This document shows positions 45,032 through 53,089 of a stretch of 64,000 nucleotides of DNA, in pieces. Location of the stretch: NCBI GenBank assembly GCA_966250015.1, contig CBINFS010000018.1:1-64000 (forward strand). The letters run 5' to 3'. Source of the stretch: CBINFS01 sp966250015. GTDB lineage: Bacteria > Bacteroidota > Rhodothermia > Rhodothermales > DASSAV01. The notes under the pieces were generated by a model, which did not search any database, was not told the origin of the DNA, and saw nothing but the letters and a program-made list of their open reading frames with translations. The position numbers and the translations under genes are program-made. How positions within the stretch are numbered: the stretch's first letter is position 1; every line of letters starts with the position of its first letter.

Positions 45032-45718
45032 TCATGCGGTTGGGGGCAGCTCGAGCACCTGGCCGGGGGTCAGGCGCCGGGGGTTCAGGATACCGTTGTG
45101 TTCGGCGATGAGCCGCCACCGGGTGGGATCCTGGTAGACGGCGTAAGCGATTTGAGGGAGATTTTCGCCCTGCCGGACGACGTGGACCTTCGTGTGGTCG
45201 GCGGACTGGAGGTTCAGCTCCTGGAGCTGTTCTTCGAGCGTTTTATACTCCCGCAGACTGAGCGTCACGGTGGCTCGCAGGGGTGTGCCGGCGGCGTTGA
45301 AGAGAGTGAATTTGCGGTCGGCGCTTTCGACGACGGCGTCGAAGACGGGCGCGGTGCTGCTGCTCGATCCGGCCGTGTTGCCCGGAAAATGCTCGCCCCA
45401 GGTGACGCGCACGATCGGCGGGGCGTGCATCTCACTGTCGATCTTGACGAGGCGGTAGAACGGGTCAACCTTTTCGGTCACGGATACCGCGTCGAGGCCG
45501 GTGCCGTCGTCGGTCGTGTCAAAAAACAGCTCGAGCGTCAGGCGTTCGCTGTCACCGCGCACGAACTGGAGGACGGGCGAATCGAGCCCGGGTATGGCCA
45601 CCTCGGCAAACTGCGCCCCTTTGCTCAACCCGTACTCGGTGGGGTTGAACTGGACCTCGACCGGTTCGCCGACCGGCCGCTTGGTCAGATCGAGGCGCTG
45701 AAATATCATTTTCGGCAT
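45032..45718 (-). CDS. LysM baseplate hub protein (Afp7/gp53-like)
   Basis: A 228-residue protein with the eCIS Afp7/Pvc7 pattern. The N-terminal half (VEVQFNPTEYGLSKGAQFAE, LTLELFFDTTD) is family specific; residues about 172-226 (VVRQGENLPQIAYAVYQDPT, LIAEHNGILNPRRLTPGQ) form a LysM domain. It would join the inner tube to the spike hub. In this setting LysM is a structural element of the baseplate and need not bind peptidoglycan. Confidence 0.92.
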   Translation of the reverse strand: MPKMIFQRLDLTKRPVGEPVEVQFNPTEYGLSKGAQFAEVAIPGLDSPVLQFVRGDSERLTLELFFDTTDDGTGLDAVSVTEKVDPFYRLVKIDSEMHAPPIVRVTWGEHFPGNTAGSSSSTAPVFDAVVESADRKFTLFNAAGTPLRATVTLSLREYKTLEEQLQELNLQSADHTKVHVVRQGENLPQIAYAVYQDPTRWRLIAEHNGILNPRRLTPGQVLELPPTA

Positions 45719-45728
45719 GGTACAAACC

Positions 45729-45911
45729 CTACCTGCTCAGGTACGGCCGGTCGATGGAGCGGTCATTCTGTCGCGCCTCACGCTCGGCCTCTTCCTGCCG
45801 GAGGCGCTCGAGGACCGTCCGGACGATCTCGTCCATCACTTCGGGTGAAAGCAGAGACTGATTGTCTCCGACGTGGACGTTGCTGGTTACCTGGTTTATG
45901 CGGACATCCAT
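45729..45911 (-). CDS. DUF5908 small eCIS protein
   Basis: A 60-residue protein with the DUF5908 start MDVRINQVTSNVHV and an amphipathic helix (EVMDEIVRTVLERLRQEEAE). DUF5908 genes lie between the tube and LysM genes in eCIS loci (Afp6 position). Its role is not known. Two bases separate it from the tube gene upstream and 10 from the LysM gene downstream. Confidence 0.82.
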   Translation of the reverse strand: MDVRINQVTSNVHVGDNQSLLSPEVMDEIVRTVLERLRQEEAEREARQNDRSIDRPYLSR

Positions 45912-45913
45912 GG

Positions 45914-46435
45914 TCAGAATCCTATGGCTTCGGTTACTTTGCCAAGCACGGCGCCGGGTGAAAGCTGGAGCTCGAGCTTCTCGTGTGCGATCTCAAGCGC
46001 TTCGATGCTGAGCTCGCTTGCGGTTGCGTTAAAGGTGGGGCCGGTCCACTTGACGGGCAGCCCGCGGGAGAACGTCCAGATCTTGATCGGAATCTTGAGC
46101 TCGTTCTGGAGGATGATGAGGCCGTCGCGGCGTTTACCCTTTCCGTCGAGGAACTCCTGGTGCCAGAGCCAGAGGTCCTCGCTGAAGCCCACGCCCCGGC
46201 GCAGGACGATGTTGGTCGGCGTGAAGCGGGTCGGGAAGCGGTGGATGCGGTCGTTGACGCCGCCCTCGCGGTAGTCGAGGGTTTCGAGGGTCGATTCGAG
46301 GCCAGAGCACTCCGAAAAGCCGCCGAGGGCAAGGCCGGCGACGCCGCTCGCAACGGCGCTGAACGTGCTGCTCGTGTCGATGAGCGCGATCAGGAAGTTG
46401 TAGCCGGGAAGCGGGTCGATGCGAGGGATTGCCAT
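45914..46435 (-). CDS. Second tail tube protein (Afp5-like)
   Basis: A 173-residue gp19-family tube protein, longer than the other copy at 48610. FLIALIDTSS, GGFSECSGLESTLETLDY and TNIVLRRGVGFSEDLWLWHQ are the conserved blocks, and TFNATASELSIEALEIAHEKL closes it. In eCIS the second tube form usually caps the baseplate end of the inner tube, next to the LysM protein, as its position suggests. Confidence 0.93.
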   Translation of the reverse strand: MAIPRIDPLPGYNFLIALIDTSSTFSAVASGVAGLALGGFSECSGLESTLETLDYREGGVNDRIHRFPTRFTPTNIVLRRGVGFSEDLWLWHQEFLDGKGKRRDGLIILQNELKIPIKIWTFSRGLPVKWTGPTFNATASELSIEALEIAHEKLELQLSPGAVLGKVTEAIGF

Positions 46436-46450
46436 GGCGGTCTGTCGTGG

Positions 46451-48604
46451 CTATTCGGTTACTTTGACGGTGTCCACCGTTCGGCCGAGGCGGAAGGTGA
46501 TGAACTCGAACGGGTTGGCAGGGGCAACGGATATTTCGGCGAGGATGCGGCCGGCTTCGACGGTCTCGGGCGGGTTGTTTTCCTGGTCGCACTTGACCAG
46601 GAAGGCGGCCTCCGGTGACGCTCCGGAGAGAGCCCCCTGCTGCCAGAGGGTCCGGAGGAAGGTCGTGAGGCTGTAGGTGAGCGCCTGCCGGAGGACGGTA
46701 TTGTTGGGTTCGAAGACGGCCCACTGGTGGGCATCCTCGACGGCTTCTTCGATGAGCAGCAGGAGCCGGCGGACGTTCAGGAACCGCCACGACGTGTCGC
46801 TGCTGAGGGTGCGGGCGCCGTAGAGGCGTATGCCCCGCCCCGGCAGGACGCGCAGGCAGTTGATGCCGAGCGGGTTGAGGATGCCCTGGACGGCGTCGTC
46901 GACGTCGTTGGTGAGCGCCCGGACGTCGCGGACCTCGAAGTTGGCGGGGGCGCGGTGGACGCCGTGCTCGAGATCGGTGCGGGCGATGAGGCCTGCCACG
47001 TGCCCGGAAGGAGGAACGTCGCGCAGAACGCCGCCGGCGCCGGTATCGACGCGGAGCCAGGGATAAAAGAGGGCGGCGTACGACGAATCGAAGCGGGCGC
47101 GCCACGTCTGGATGGCCTCGGTGCCAAGGCGGGTAAACGGCGGATCGAGCAGCGCTACGCGGTAAAGACCGACCTCGCCCTGCAGGACCATCGCCTGCTG
47201 GATTGTGAAGACGGAATCCTCGTCGAGCGCCTTCGGTAGGGTGATCGGTGAGAGGTAAAACGTCGGCACGCCGGTACCGGTGGGCAGGACTGTCCGAGCT
47301 TCGGCGGTGACCTCGCGCTCGTAGTACCCGTCGCGCGATAGGAGTAGGGTCACCCGCCCAACGGGCAGGTTTTCAAGCAGAAACGCGCCTGACGTGTCGG
47401 TGGTGGTGGAAGCCGAACCGCCCACCAGGACGATGCGGACGCCGCCTAGCGCTGTATCGGATCCCTCCTCTAGGACGACCCCCGCCAGCTTCCCCTCGGG
47501 CGGGGGTTCGAGGATCTCGCACGACAGTGGGGGGACGTCCGGCCTTCGCGGAGCCGGCGGGGCCTCAGGCTGCAGCACGACGTCGGGAGCGGCAAGCATG
47601 CTCACCTCGTCCACCTTCTCGAGGACTTGCAGCGCCGCGAGGAAGTGCTGCTCCCCGGCAGTGGCAAGGCCATCCTTCCCTCCGGAAAGAGGCAGCCTAT
47701 CGACGAGAGGCGGCGCAAAGGAAGCTATAGCGAGGGGCAGTTGGGGCGGACCCACGTGTCCGCCCCCTCCCGAAGGGGCCGATTCGCCGACCTCCACGTC
47801 TATATGCCTGCTGTTAGCCTGTACGACGTCGACGATAAAACGATCGTGAGCAGCCGAGAAGCTGAGGTTCGTATGCCGTTCGATCACCTGCCCGTCCATC
47901 AGCACCAGCAGGGTGCACTCGAGGGTTTCGAGGGTGAGCGGTTTCGTGAGGTCGAAACCGGTCAGGGGGGCGTCCCACGTCAGGTGGCGGAGGTGGACGT
48001 CGACGTCTTCGATCGTGCGATACAGGTCGGGTGAGCCGGGACTCGAAATGCGGACGAAGCTTCCTTTACGGAAGCCGGTGAGGCTCTCGACGTACGACCC
48101 CGAACCATCTGCGGGCTGCGCTCCCTGCGTCCGCGTCGTACCGAGCGACGCGGGCAGAAGCGAGATCGAGAGCCGGTTGCCCCAGACGCCGGGGCTGCTG
48201 ACCCGCACCGGCCTGCCGTTTTCCATCTTCGGGCGGCCGGTGGCGGGGTCGTTGATGACGCCGTGGGAAGCCCAGACGCGCAGGTAAAGCGAGCCTGACT
48301 CGTCCAGGGGGAGGACGGCTTCCGCCGCAGCAGCCTCAAGGGGGTCGGCGACGCGCACGACGTAGCACGACGCGCCGCCGTTCTCGAAGAAGCCTCGCAC
48401 CGCCCAGGCCAGATGGGCAAAGGGCAAGGGCTCGCCGAAGGTCGCAACGAACTGCCGCCACAGGGATATCTTGACCGCCTCCAGCACCGGGCCACGCTCC
48501 GCATAGCCGACGAACCCCGCGATGTCGGTACGCAGGGGTCCGATCGCCGGCCGTTTGAGGTCGACGTGCTCGAAGTAAACGCCGGGTGTGGAGCGGGCCA
48601 GCAT
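46451..48604 (-). CDS. Second tail sheath protein with inserted regulatory-like Ig domain
   Basis: A 717-residue contractile sheath protein. The start STPGVYFEHVDLKRPAIGPL and FFENGGASCYVVRVADP, and the end (GLIARTDLEHGVHRAPAN, ILNPLGINCLRVLPGRGIRL, GARTLSSDTSWRFLNVRRL) are canonical sheath core. Residues about 345-465 interrupt the core between EVSMLAAPD and IQQAMVLQGEVGLYRVALL; the centre (371-452, LAGVVLEEGSDTALGGVRIV, TTDTSGAFLLENLPVGRVTL) is a carboxypeptidase-regulatory-like beta-sandwich. A second variable stretch (about 262-320) is Gly/Pro-rich. Such an insert would project from the particle surface. Pairs with the tube gene downstream. Confidence 0.92.
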   Translation of the reverse strand: MLARSTPGVYFEHVDLKRPAIGPLRTDIAGFVGYAERGPVLEAVKISLWRQFVATFGEPLPFAHLAWAVRGFFENGGASCYVVRVADPLEAAAAEAVLPLDESGSLYLRVWASHGVINDPATGRPKMENGRPVRVSSPGVWGNRLSISLLPASLGTTRTQGAQPADGSGSYVESLTGFRKGSFVRISSPGSPDLYRTIEDVDVHLRHLTWDAPLTGFDLTKPLTLETLECTLLVLMDGQVIERHTNLSFSAAHDRFIVDVVQANSRHIDVEVGESAPSGGGGHVGPPQLPLAIASFAPPLVDRLPLSGGKDGLATAGEQHFLAALQVLEKVDEVSMLAAPDVVLQPEAPPAPRRPDVPPLSCEILEPPPEGKLAGVVLEEGSDTALGGVRIVLVGGSASTTTDTSGAFLLENLPVGRVTLLLSRDGYYEREVTAEARTVLPTGTGVPTFYLSPITLPKALDEDSVFTIQQAMVLQGEVGLYRVALLDPPFTRLGTEAIQTWRARFDSSYAALFYPWLRVDTGAGGVLRDVPPSGHVAGLIARTDLEHGVHRAPANFEVRDVRALTNDVDDAVQGILNPLGINCLRVLPGRGIRLYGARTLSSDTSWRFLNVRRLLLLIEEAVEDAHQWAVFEPNNTVLRQALTYSLTTFLRTLWQQGALSGASPEAAFLVKCDQENNPPETVEAGRILAEISVAPANPFEFITFRLGRTVDTVKVTE

Positions 48605-48609
48605 CGGGA

Positions 48610-49047
48610 TCAGCTCGCGAGCTCGAGGTTTTCGATGACGATTTCGAGGGACTCGACGGCGGCCTCATTGGTGGTGGCGTTGAGGGAAGGGCCTTCGTAC
48701 TTCGAGATCCAGCCGTCGTAGAAATTCCAGCGGAGCGCCTCCTGCCGGGATTCGTCGAGCAGGACGATGGAGCCGTTGCGGCGCTCGGTAGCGCCATCGA
48801 TGGTGGTCTTGCGCCACTCCCAGAGCTCCGTGTCCTTTGTGAGGCCTCGTTTGAGGACGATGTTACTGTACTTTCGAAGGCCGGGTAGCTTGCGGACGCG
48901 CTGCGTCTCGCTGCCCTCGCGGTACTCGATGACGTCCTGCTCGGTGGTCAGACCGCTGCACTCGGTGAAGCCTGCCCGGGTGACACCGTCGATCTCGACG
49001 AGGAAGTTGAACTGTGCAAACGGATCCAGACGATCGCCAGTAGCCAT
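48610..49047 (-). CDS. Major tail tube protein (Afp1-like)
   Basis: A 145-residue gp19-family protein that should build the inner tube by stacking hexamers. Conserved blocks are DPFAQFNFLVEIDGVTRAGF, TECSGLTTEQDVIEYREGSE, YSNIVLKRGLTKDTELWEWR and LNATTNEAAVESLEIVIENL. It lies between the two sheath genes. Length is typical. Confidence 0.95.
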   Translation of the reverse strand: MATGDRLDPFAQFNFLVEIDGVTRAGFTECSGLTTEQDVIEYREGSETQRVRKLPGLRKYSNIVLKRGLTKDTELWEWRKTTIDGATERRNGSIVLLDESRQEALRWNFYDGWISKYEGPSLNATTNEAAVESLEIVIENLELAS

Positions 49048-49078
49048 GTCTTTTCCGGTTTTGGGTTAACGGTGGGCA

Positions 49079-51571
49079 TCAGCCGACGGCCTCACGGGTC
49101 TTCTGGCTGATGCGGAAGATGACGAACTCGGCGGGCTTGACCGGGGCGATGCCAATGAGGATGATCAAACGGCCGTTGTCGATGTCGTTCTGCGTCATGG
49201 TGGTGCGGTCGACCTTGACGAAGAAGGCTTCCTCGGGCTTGACGCCTTCGAGGGCGCCGTCGCGCCAGACGGCGGTGAGGAAGTTCGTGACGCTCCGCCG
49301 GATGGCGGCCCAGAGCGGCTCGGCATTCGGCTCGAAGACGGCCCACTGGGTGCCGCGCTCGATCGACTTCTCGACGAAGAGGAAGAGCCGTCGGACGTTG
49401 ACGTACTTCCACTCGGGATCGCTGCTCAGGGTGCGGGCGCCCCAGACGCGGATGCCCCGGTTGATGTCCCGGAAGTCGCGGATGCAGTTGACGTGTTTGG
49501 GGTTCAGGATGTCCTGCTCGCCTTTGGTCAGGTGGACCTGGACGTCGAGGAGGCCGAGGACGACCTCGTTGGCGGGGGCTTTGTGGACGCCTCGCCGCAC
49601 GTCACTGCGGGCGTAGATCCCGGCGACGTGTCCGCTCGGGGGTATGTGGAGGACGGCGTCGTCGCGTCCGAAGAGGTCGCGGATGGTGAGGTAGGGGTAG
49701 TAGAGGGCGGCGCGCGTGGTATCGTAGCGCTGACGCTGTTTCTGGACGTCCGCGAGCCGGGCGCCCCGCACCGAGTCGAGCACGGCGAACCGGTACCGCA
49801 TGAGCTCGCAGTGGTTGACGATGGCGTTCTGGACGTCCTGGCTCGTGCGGCCCGGGACGGCGACGATGCTGATGTCGTCGATGTTTTCGAGGGTGTAGAG
49901 GCCGGTGCGGTCGTCGGGGTCGTCGGACGGCGTGCCGATGTACGTCTGGTCGTCGATGCCGGGGAGGTCGTCGTCTCCGCCGGTGCATTGCCGGACGACG
50001 CCGGCAAAGGGGATGCTCAGGCGAAGCGCAGGCGCACCGGTGACGTCGGTGCCGTCGTTCGCGATGGTCAGGTCAGAGAGGCGGACGAGCTCCGATTCAC
50101 CGGCGGGGTCCGGCTCGCCGGTGTTGCGGTCGAACGCGCCGACGACGTTCAGGGCGTACCGCGGGTGCTCGGGGTCCATCGCAAGGTTGAGGAAGGCTTC
50201 GCTCTCGACGACGCGGTCGTCCTCTATGCGCTCGATGATCAGGTCGAACTCGACGGACGACACCTCGTCGCCGGCCGAGAGGGCTACGTCGACCCCTCCG
50301 GCGAAGCTGACCTCGTTCGTGGCCGGGTCGACGGCGGTGACCCGCTCGCGGACAGTTTCGCCGGCTCCATCGGGCATTTCGAGGACACTGCCGGTATTCA
50401 GGCCAAAGATGGTGTCGAGGACGACGGGCGAATCGCCCTGTGCCACGTCGTTCGTGACGGTTGTTTCGAGCTGGGAGGCCCGGCGGATCCTGATGCGCAG
50501 CTCGTTGCCCCACTGGCCCTGGTACCGGGCGTGGACGCGCAGCAGCGGCACCTGCCGGATGACCGTCGTCCCGGCGGAGTGGATGAACTCCGTGGGCGTG
50601 GAGAGGATCGAGAGGTCGGCGATGACGTTTCGAACGACGTGGAACTCCCGGGTGGCGCCCGTCCCGATCCGTACGACGCCATTTTCAGCTATCCCGGAAG
50701 CGTCGGCGAGGGAGGCGATGGGGGCGCCAGCCGTCGCGTCGGCGTCGATTGTCGTAGCGGTTCCCGCGTCGGCGAGCGTGACGCGATGCACGACGGTGGT
50801 CGCGGCGGGGTGGTCGAAGAGGAGGCCGGGCTCGACGATGTCGGTGGCGCCGTCGGTCGCGATGGTGACGAACTCGGTGAGCGTATCGTCTCCGGTATCC
50901 TGAATGCGTAGCACTTCACCTGCGGCTAGGGGTGCGCCGAGGCCCGAGGTGTCGAGCTGGAGGCCGCCGCCCGCACTCATGTCGCCGGTGGCGGGGATCT
51001 GTTCGCCCTCGGTGGGCGGGTCCTGGAGCGCGACCTGATCGCCCGAGGCGTGGTCGAAGTGCAGGCTTCCGAAGAATCGGATCCCGCTCGCGGTAGGATC
51101 GCTTTCGGCGGTGACGTACTCGCTCCGGGCGCCGTCGCTGATGAGCAGGCTGTCGCCCTGGCTAATGTTGGTGCCGTCGTCGATGCGGAGGAGGTTGGAG
51201 CCGGCCGGAGCGCGCTCGCTGAGTGCGGTAGAAGCCGGGTTGGCCGTGGGCTCCCCGAAGAGGTCCGTGGTGGCATATCGAGCGTTGGCGCCGACGATGC
51301 GCGTCACGTAGAGACGCTGGCCGCCGTTGACGAAGAACCCTTCGACGGCGTAGGGCAAGACGTCCCGGTCGCCGGTAAACAGGCGATGGTCGAGGTAGCC
51401 CCCGAAGCGGCGTGTGAACTCGGGAAAGCTGGTGACGAGTGTCGGGGTATTGACGGGTCCACGTTGCGTGACGCCGACCATACCCGCCGTGCTGGTGCTG
51501 ACCCCCTCGATGGGTTTGCTACCGGAAGGCACCTCTTCCACGTAGACTCCCGGGGCTAAGTATTCTGGCAT
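49079..51571 (-). CDS. First tail sheath protein with long repeated insertion
   Basis: An 830-residue sheath protein, much longer than common eCIS sheaths. The sheath core is clear at both ends: LAPGVYVEEVPSGSKPIEGV, FFVNGGQRLYVTRIVGANAR, and YARSDVRRGVHKAPANEVVL, WGARTLSSDPEWKYVNVRRL, IGIAPVKPAEFVIFRISQKT. Residues about 120-441 form an insertion with four related units, each with a hydrophobic-Arg/Glu-Ile/Met-x-Asp turn, a VT strand and an F-DH-or-similar end (for example LLRIDDGT..LHFDHASGDQV and VLRIQDTG..LLFDHPAATTV). They are likely beta domains on the outer surface of the sheath. Confidence 0.94.
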   Translation of the reverse strand: MPEYLAPGVYVEEVPSGSKPIEGVSTSTAGMVGVTQRGPVNTPTLVTSFPEFTRRFGGYLDHRLFTGDRDVLPYAVEGFFVNGGQRLYVTRIVGANARYATTDLFGEPTANPASTALSERAPAGSNLLRIDDGTNISQGDSLLISDGARSEYVTAESDPTASGIRFFGSLHFDHASGDQVALQDPPTEGEQIPATGDMSAGGGLQLDTSGLGAPLAAGEVLRIQDTGDDTLTEFVTIATDGATDIVEPGLLFDHPAATTVVHRVTLADAGTATTIDADATAGAPIASLADASGIAENGVVRIGTGATREFHVVRNVIADLSILSTPTEFIHSAGTTVIRQVPLLRVHARYQGQWGNELRIRIRRASQLETTVTNDVAQGDSPVVLDTIFGLNTGSVLEMPDGAGETVRERVTAVDPATNEVSFAGGVDVALSAGDEVSSVEFDLIIERIEDDRVVESEAFLNLAMDPEHPRYALNVVGAFDRNTGEPDPAGESELVRLSDLTIANDGTDVTGAPALRLSIPFAGVVRQCTGGDDDLPGIDDQTYIGTPSDDPDDRTGLYTLENIDDISIVAVPGRTSQDVQNAIVNHCELMRYRFAVLDSVRGARLADVQKQRQRYDTTRAALYYPYLTIRDLFGRDDAVLHIPPSGHVAGIYARSDVRRGVHKAPANEVVLGLLDVQVHLTKGEQDILNPKHVNCIRDFRDINRGIRVWGARTLSSDPEWKYVNVRRLFLFVEKSIERGTQWAVFEPNAEPLWAAIRRSVTNFLTAVWRDGALEGVKPEEAFFVKVDRTTMTQNDIDNGRLIILIGIAPVKPAEFVIFRISQKTREAVG
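50249..51214 (-). repeat. Four degenerate repeats within the sheath 1 gene
   Basis: Codons about 120-441 encode four diverged units of 57-65 residues at roughly 126-182, 205-266, 284-344 and 382-441. Shared positions include a GxxLxI turn, ExVT strand and an aromatic-x-H/S-A-G-T/D-x-V end. The repeats are seen at protein level, not as DNA repeats. Confidence 0.6.
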
Positions 51572-51594
51572 GAGCGTTCCCCTGTTGCTGAAGT

Positions 51595-52278
51595 TCAGGA
51601 TTGCCGTCGCAAGCGGAAGCCGTGTGATTGGACCCGTTGGCGGTAATCCAGCGTGATGGTTTCATCTATCGTTTGAAAGCCTCCGGCCTCGACGCGGACG
51701 GTGATTTCGCGAGCGACGGGGAGGTTCGGGATCGTGTAGAAGCCGTTTTCGCCAGAGACGACCGGCGGCCGGTCGTCGGGAGCCGTAACACTGAGGGTTG
51801 CGCCCACGATAGCCGTATCGGGATCGTCCGCCTCGACGACGGATCCGCTCAGGGCTACCGGCAGCGGCTGGAGGAACACGGGCAGATCCTGCACGGGCGC
51901 ATTCATCCGTCGGACGGTAAAGCTCCCCCCATCGACCGTGAGCGTTTCGTCGTGCAGCTCGAGGAGGTCGGCGGGGAGGGTGAAGTCGGTCCGGTCGTCT
52001 TCGTATCCTTCGGCGCTGGTCACGAGGGTGAGGTCGAGCTGGCCGCCAGGGTCCACCCCCTGAAAAGCCCGGAGCGGGTCGCCTGAGAAAACGAACAGTC
52101 CGGGCGAGACAGTACGCCGGTCGAGCGGGTACGGCAAAACGGGTTCGCCGGAGGCGGGACGGTAAAACAGCTCGGTTTGCGCCGGTGCGGATGGCGGCCG
52201 CTCGGTCAGGGCGTCGCGGACCCTGACGACGATCAGTGCCTGGCGTGTAAGGACGGTATCGATGGCGCGAAGGAGCAT
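51595..52278 (-). CDS. eCIS-linked protein with carboxypeptidase-regulatory-like domain
   Basis: A 227-residue protein without a signal peptide. The first 130 residues are unique (ELFYRPASGEPVLPYPLDRR, LFVFSGDPLRAF, TLPADLLELHDETLTVDG). Residues about 145-222 (VALSGSVVEADDPDTAIVGA, VVSGENGFYTIPNLPVAREI, VEAGGFQTIDETITLDYRQ) form the same regulatory-like beta-sandwich seen in sheath 2. It sits between the Pvc16-like and sheath genes and is probably a particle component. The exact position in the particle is unknown. Confidence 0.65.
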   Translation of the reverse strand: MLLRAIDTVLTRQALIVVRVRDALTERPPSAPAQTELFYRPASGEPVLPYPLDRRTVSPGLFVFSGDPLRAFQGVDPGGQLDLTLVTSAEGYEDDRTDFTLPADLLELHDETLTVDGGSFTVRRMNAPVQDLPVFLQPLPVALSGSVVEADDPDTAIVGATLSVTAPDDRPPVVSGENGFYTIPNLPVAREITVRVEAGGFQTIDETITLDYRQRVQSHGFRLRRQS

Positions 52279-52284
52279 GGGGGT

Positions 52285-52881
52285 TCACGACTTTACGCCG
52301 ACGGCGATGTGGGCGTCGACGACGCGCCGGGCGTCGGTGACGCCGGTGGCGGAGTCGATGGCGACGGTTCGGACCAGGTAGCCGATGGAGAGCCGGAAGC
52401 CGCCGTCGTTGACGCTCCAGATCCGGGACAGCTCTTCGGTCGAGATGGGCTCGAGGACGACGCTGAGGCGGTCACTCGCACCTCCGAAGCTCGTGCCGAG
52501 CGGTGTGCCGTTGATGCTCGACAGGAACGGCTCGTCGTGGAAGTGCTGCAGGATGCAGCCGACGATCAGGTGGTTGGTGTCGTCGTCCTCGTCGAGGGGC
52601 GTGACGAGGTAGTGCAGCTGCACGGTGAGGGGCGGCCTGCGGAGGCCGGCGGCGCCGTCGGCCAGCGGGTACTGATTGCGGAGGTGGCCGTCTGGCTCGA
52701 TCCGGTAGAGATAGAGGGACAGCCGGGGATTGCCCTGGAGGTCGGCGGACGGCAGCGAGAACGTGATGTCCTCTTCCGGCGAGGAGAGCCCGAAGTCGGC
52801 GTCGGGCGCGGAGGCGAGCGCCCCGAAGATACGCCTGCGGAGCTCGTGGCTCGTATCCTGTATGATGGCGTAGCTGCTCAC
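52285..52881 (-). CDS. DUF4255/Pvc16 N-terminal tail terminator
   Basis: A 198-residue protein with the DUF4255 (Pvc16_N) pattern: TSHELRRRIFGALASAP, NPRLSLYLYRIEPDGHLRNQ, PPLTVQLHYLVTPLDEDDDT, HLIVGCILQHFHDEPFL. In eCIS the Afp16/Pvc16 protein caps the distal end of tube and sheath. It starts at GTG 52881, with GAGAGGGG about 9 bases upstream, and is the first gene of the leftward operon. The region upstream (52882-53089) should hold the operon promoter. Confidence 0.92.
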   Translation of the reverse strand: MSSYAIIQDTSHELRRRIFGALASAPDADFGLSSPEEDITFSLPSADLQGNPRLSLYLYRIEPDGHLRNQYPLADGAAGLRRPPLTVQLHYLVTPLDEDDDTNHLIVGCILQHFHDEPFLSSINGTPLGTSFGGASDRLSVVLEPISTEELSRIWSVNDGGFRLSIGYLVRTVAIDSATGVTDARRVVDAHIAVGVKS

Positions 52882-53004
52882 CGCGGTATACCCCTCTCAC
52901 CCATACACGATTTTCCGGAATCAGTATAGGCGAGCGGCGTATCTCCGAGCGTTGACCGGGAGTAGCCGGAACCGTCTCTTTATGTAGATCCGGTTAAGAC
53001 GAAG

Positions 53005-53036
53005 CAGGGCGTGCAGCAGACCCTGCGCACGCCCTG
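53005..53036. terminator. Strong 10-bp hairpin between nucleoside hydrolase and eCIS operon
   Basis: CAGGGCGTGC (53005-53014) and GCACGCCCTG (53027-53036) are perfect arms around a 12-base loop. It lies about 54 bases past the stop of the nucleoside hydrolase gene and about 120 bases before the eCIS start. The minus strand has only a weak T-rich tail, so it may insulate the operon or be a non-terminator hairpin. Confidence 0.55.
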
Positions 53037-53089
53037 ATCGGTTGTAGAGTTGATTTTTGGTGGTGGGCAGTCTCGAATCCCAGCGCCTC

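Noticed and set aside
43901..45961. A 686-codon plus-strand open frame over spike and LysM genes
   Set aside because: Antisense to three recognised eCIS genes and crossing their boundaries; no motif.
45032..52881. Contractile prophage instead of eCIS
   Set aside because: No capsid, portal, terminase, integrase or replication genes; DUF4255, DUF5908 and the AAA+ ATPase are eCIS markers.
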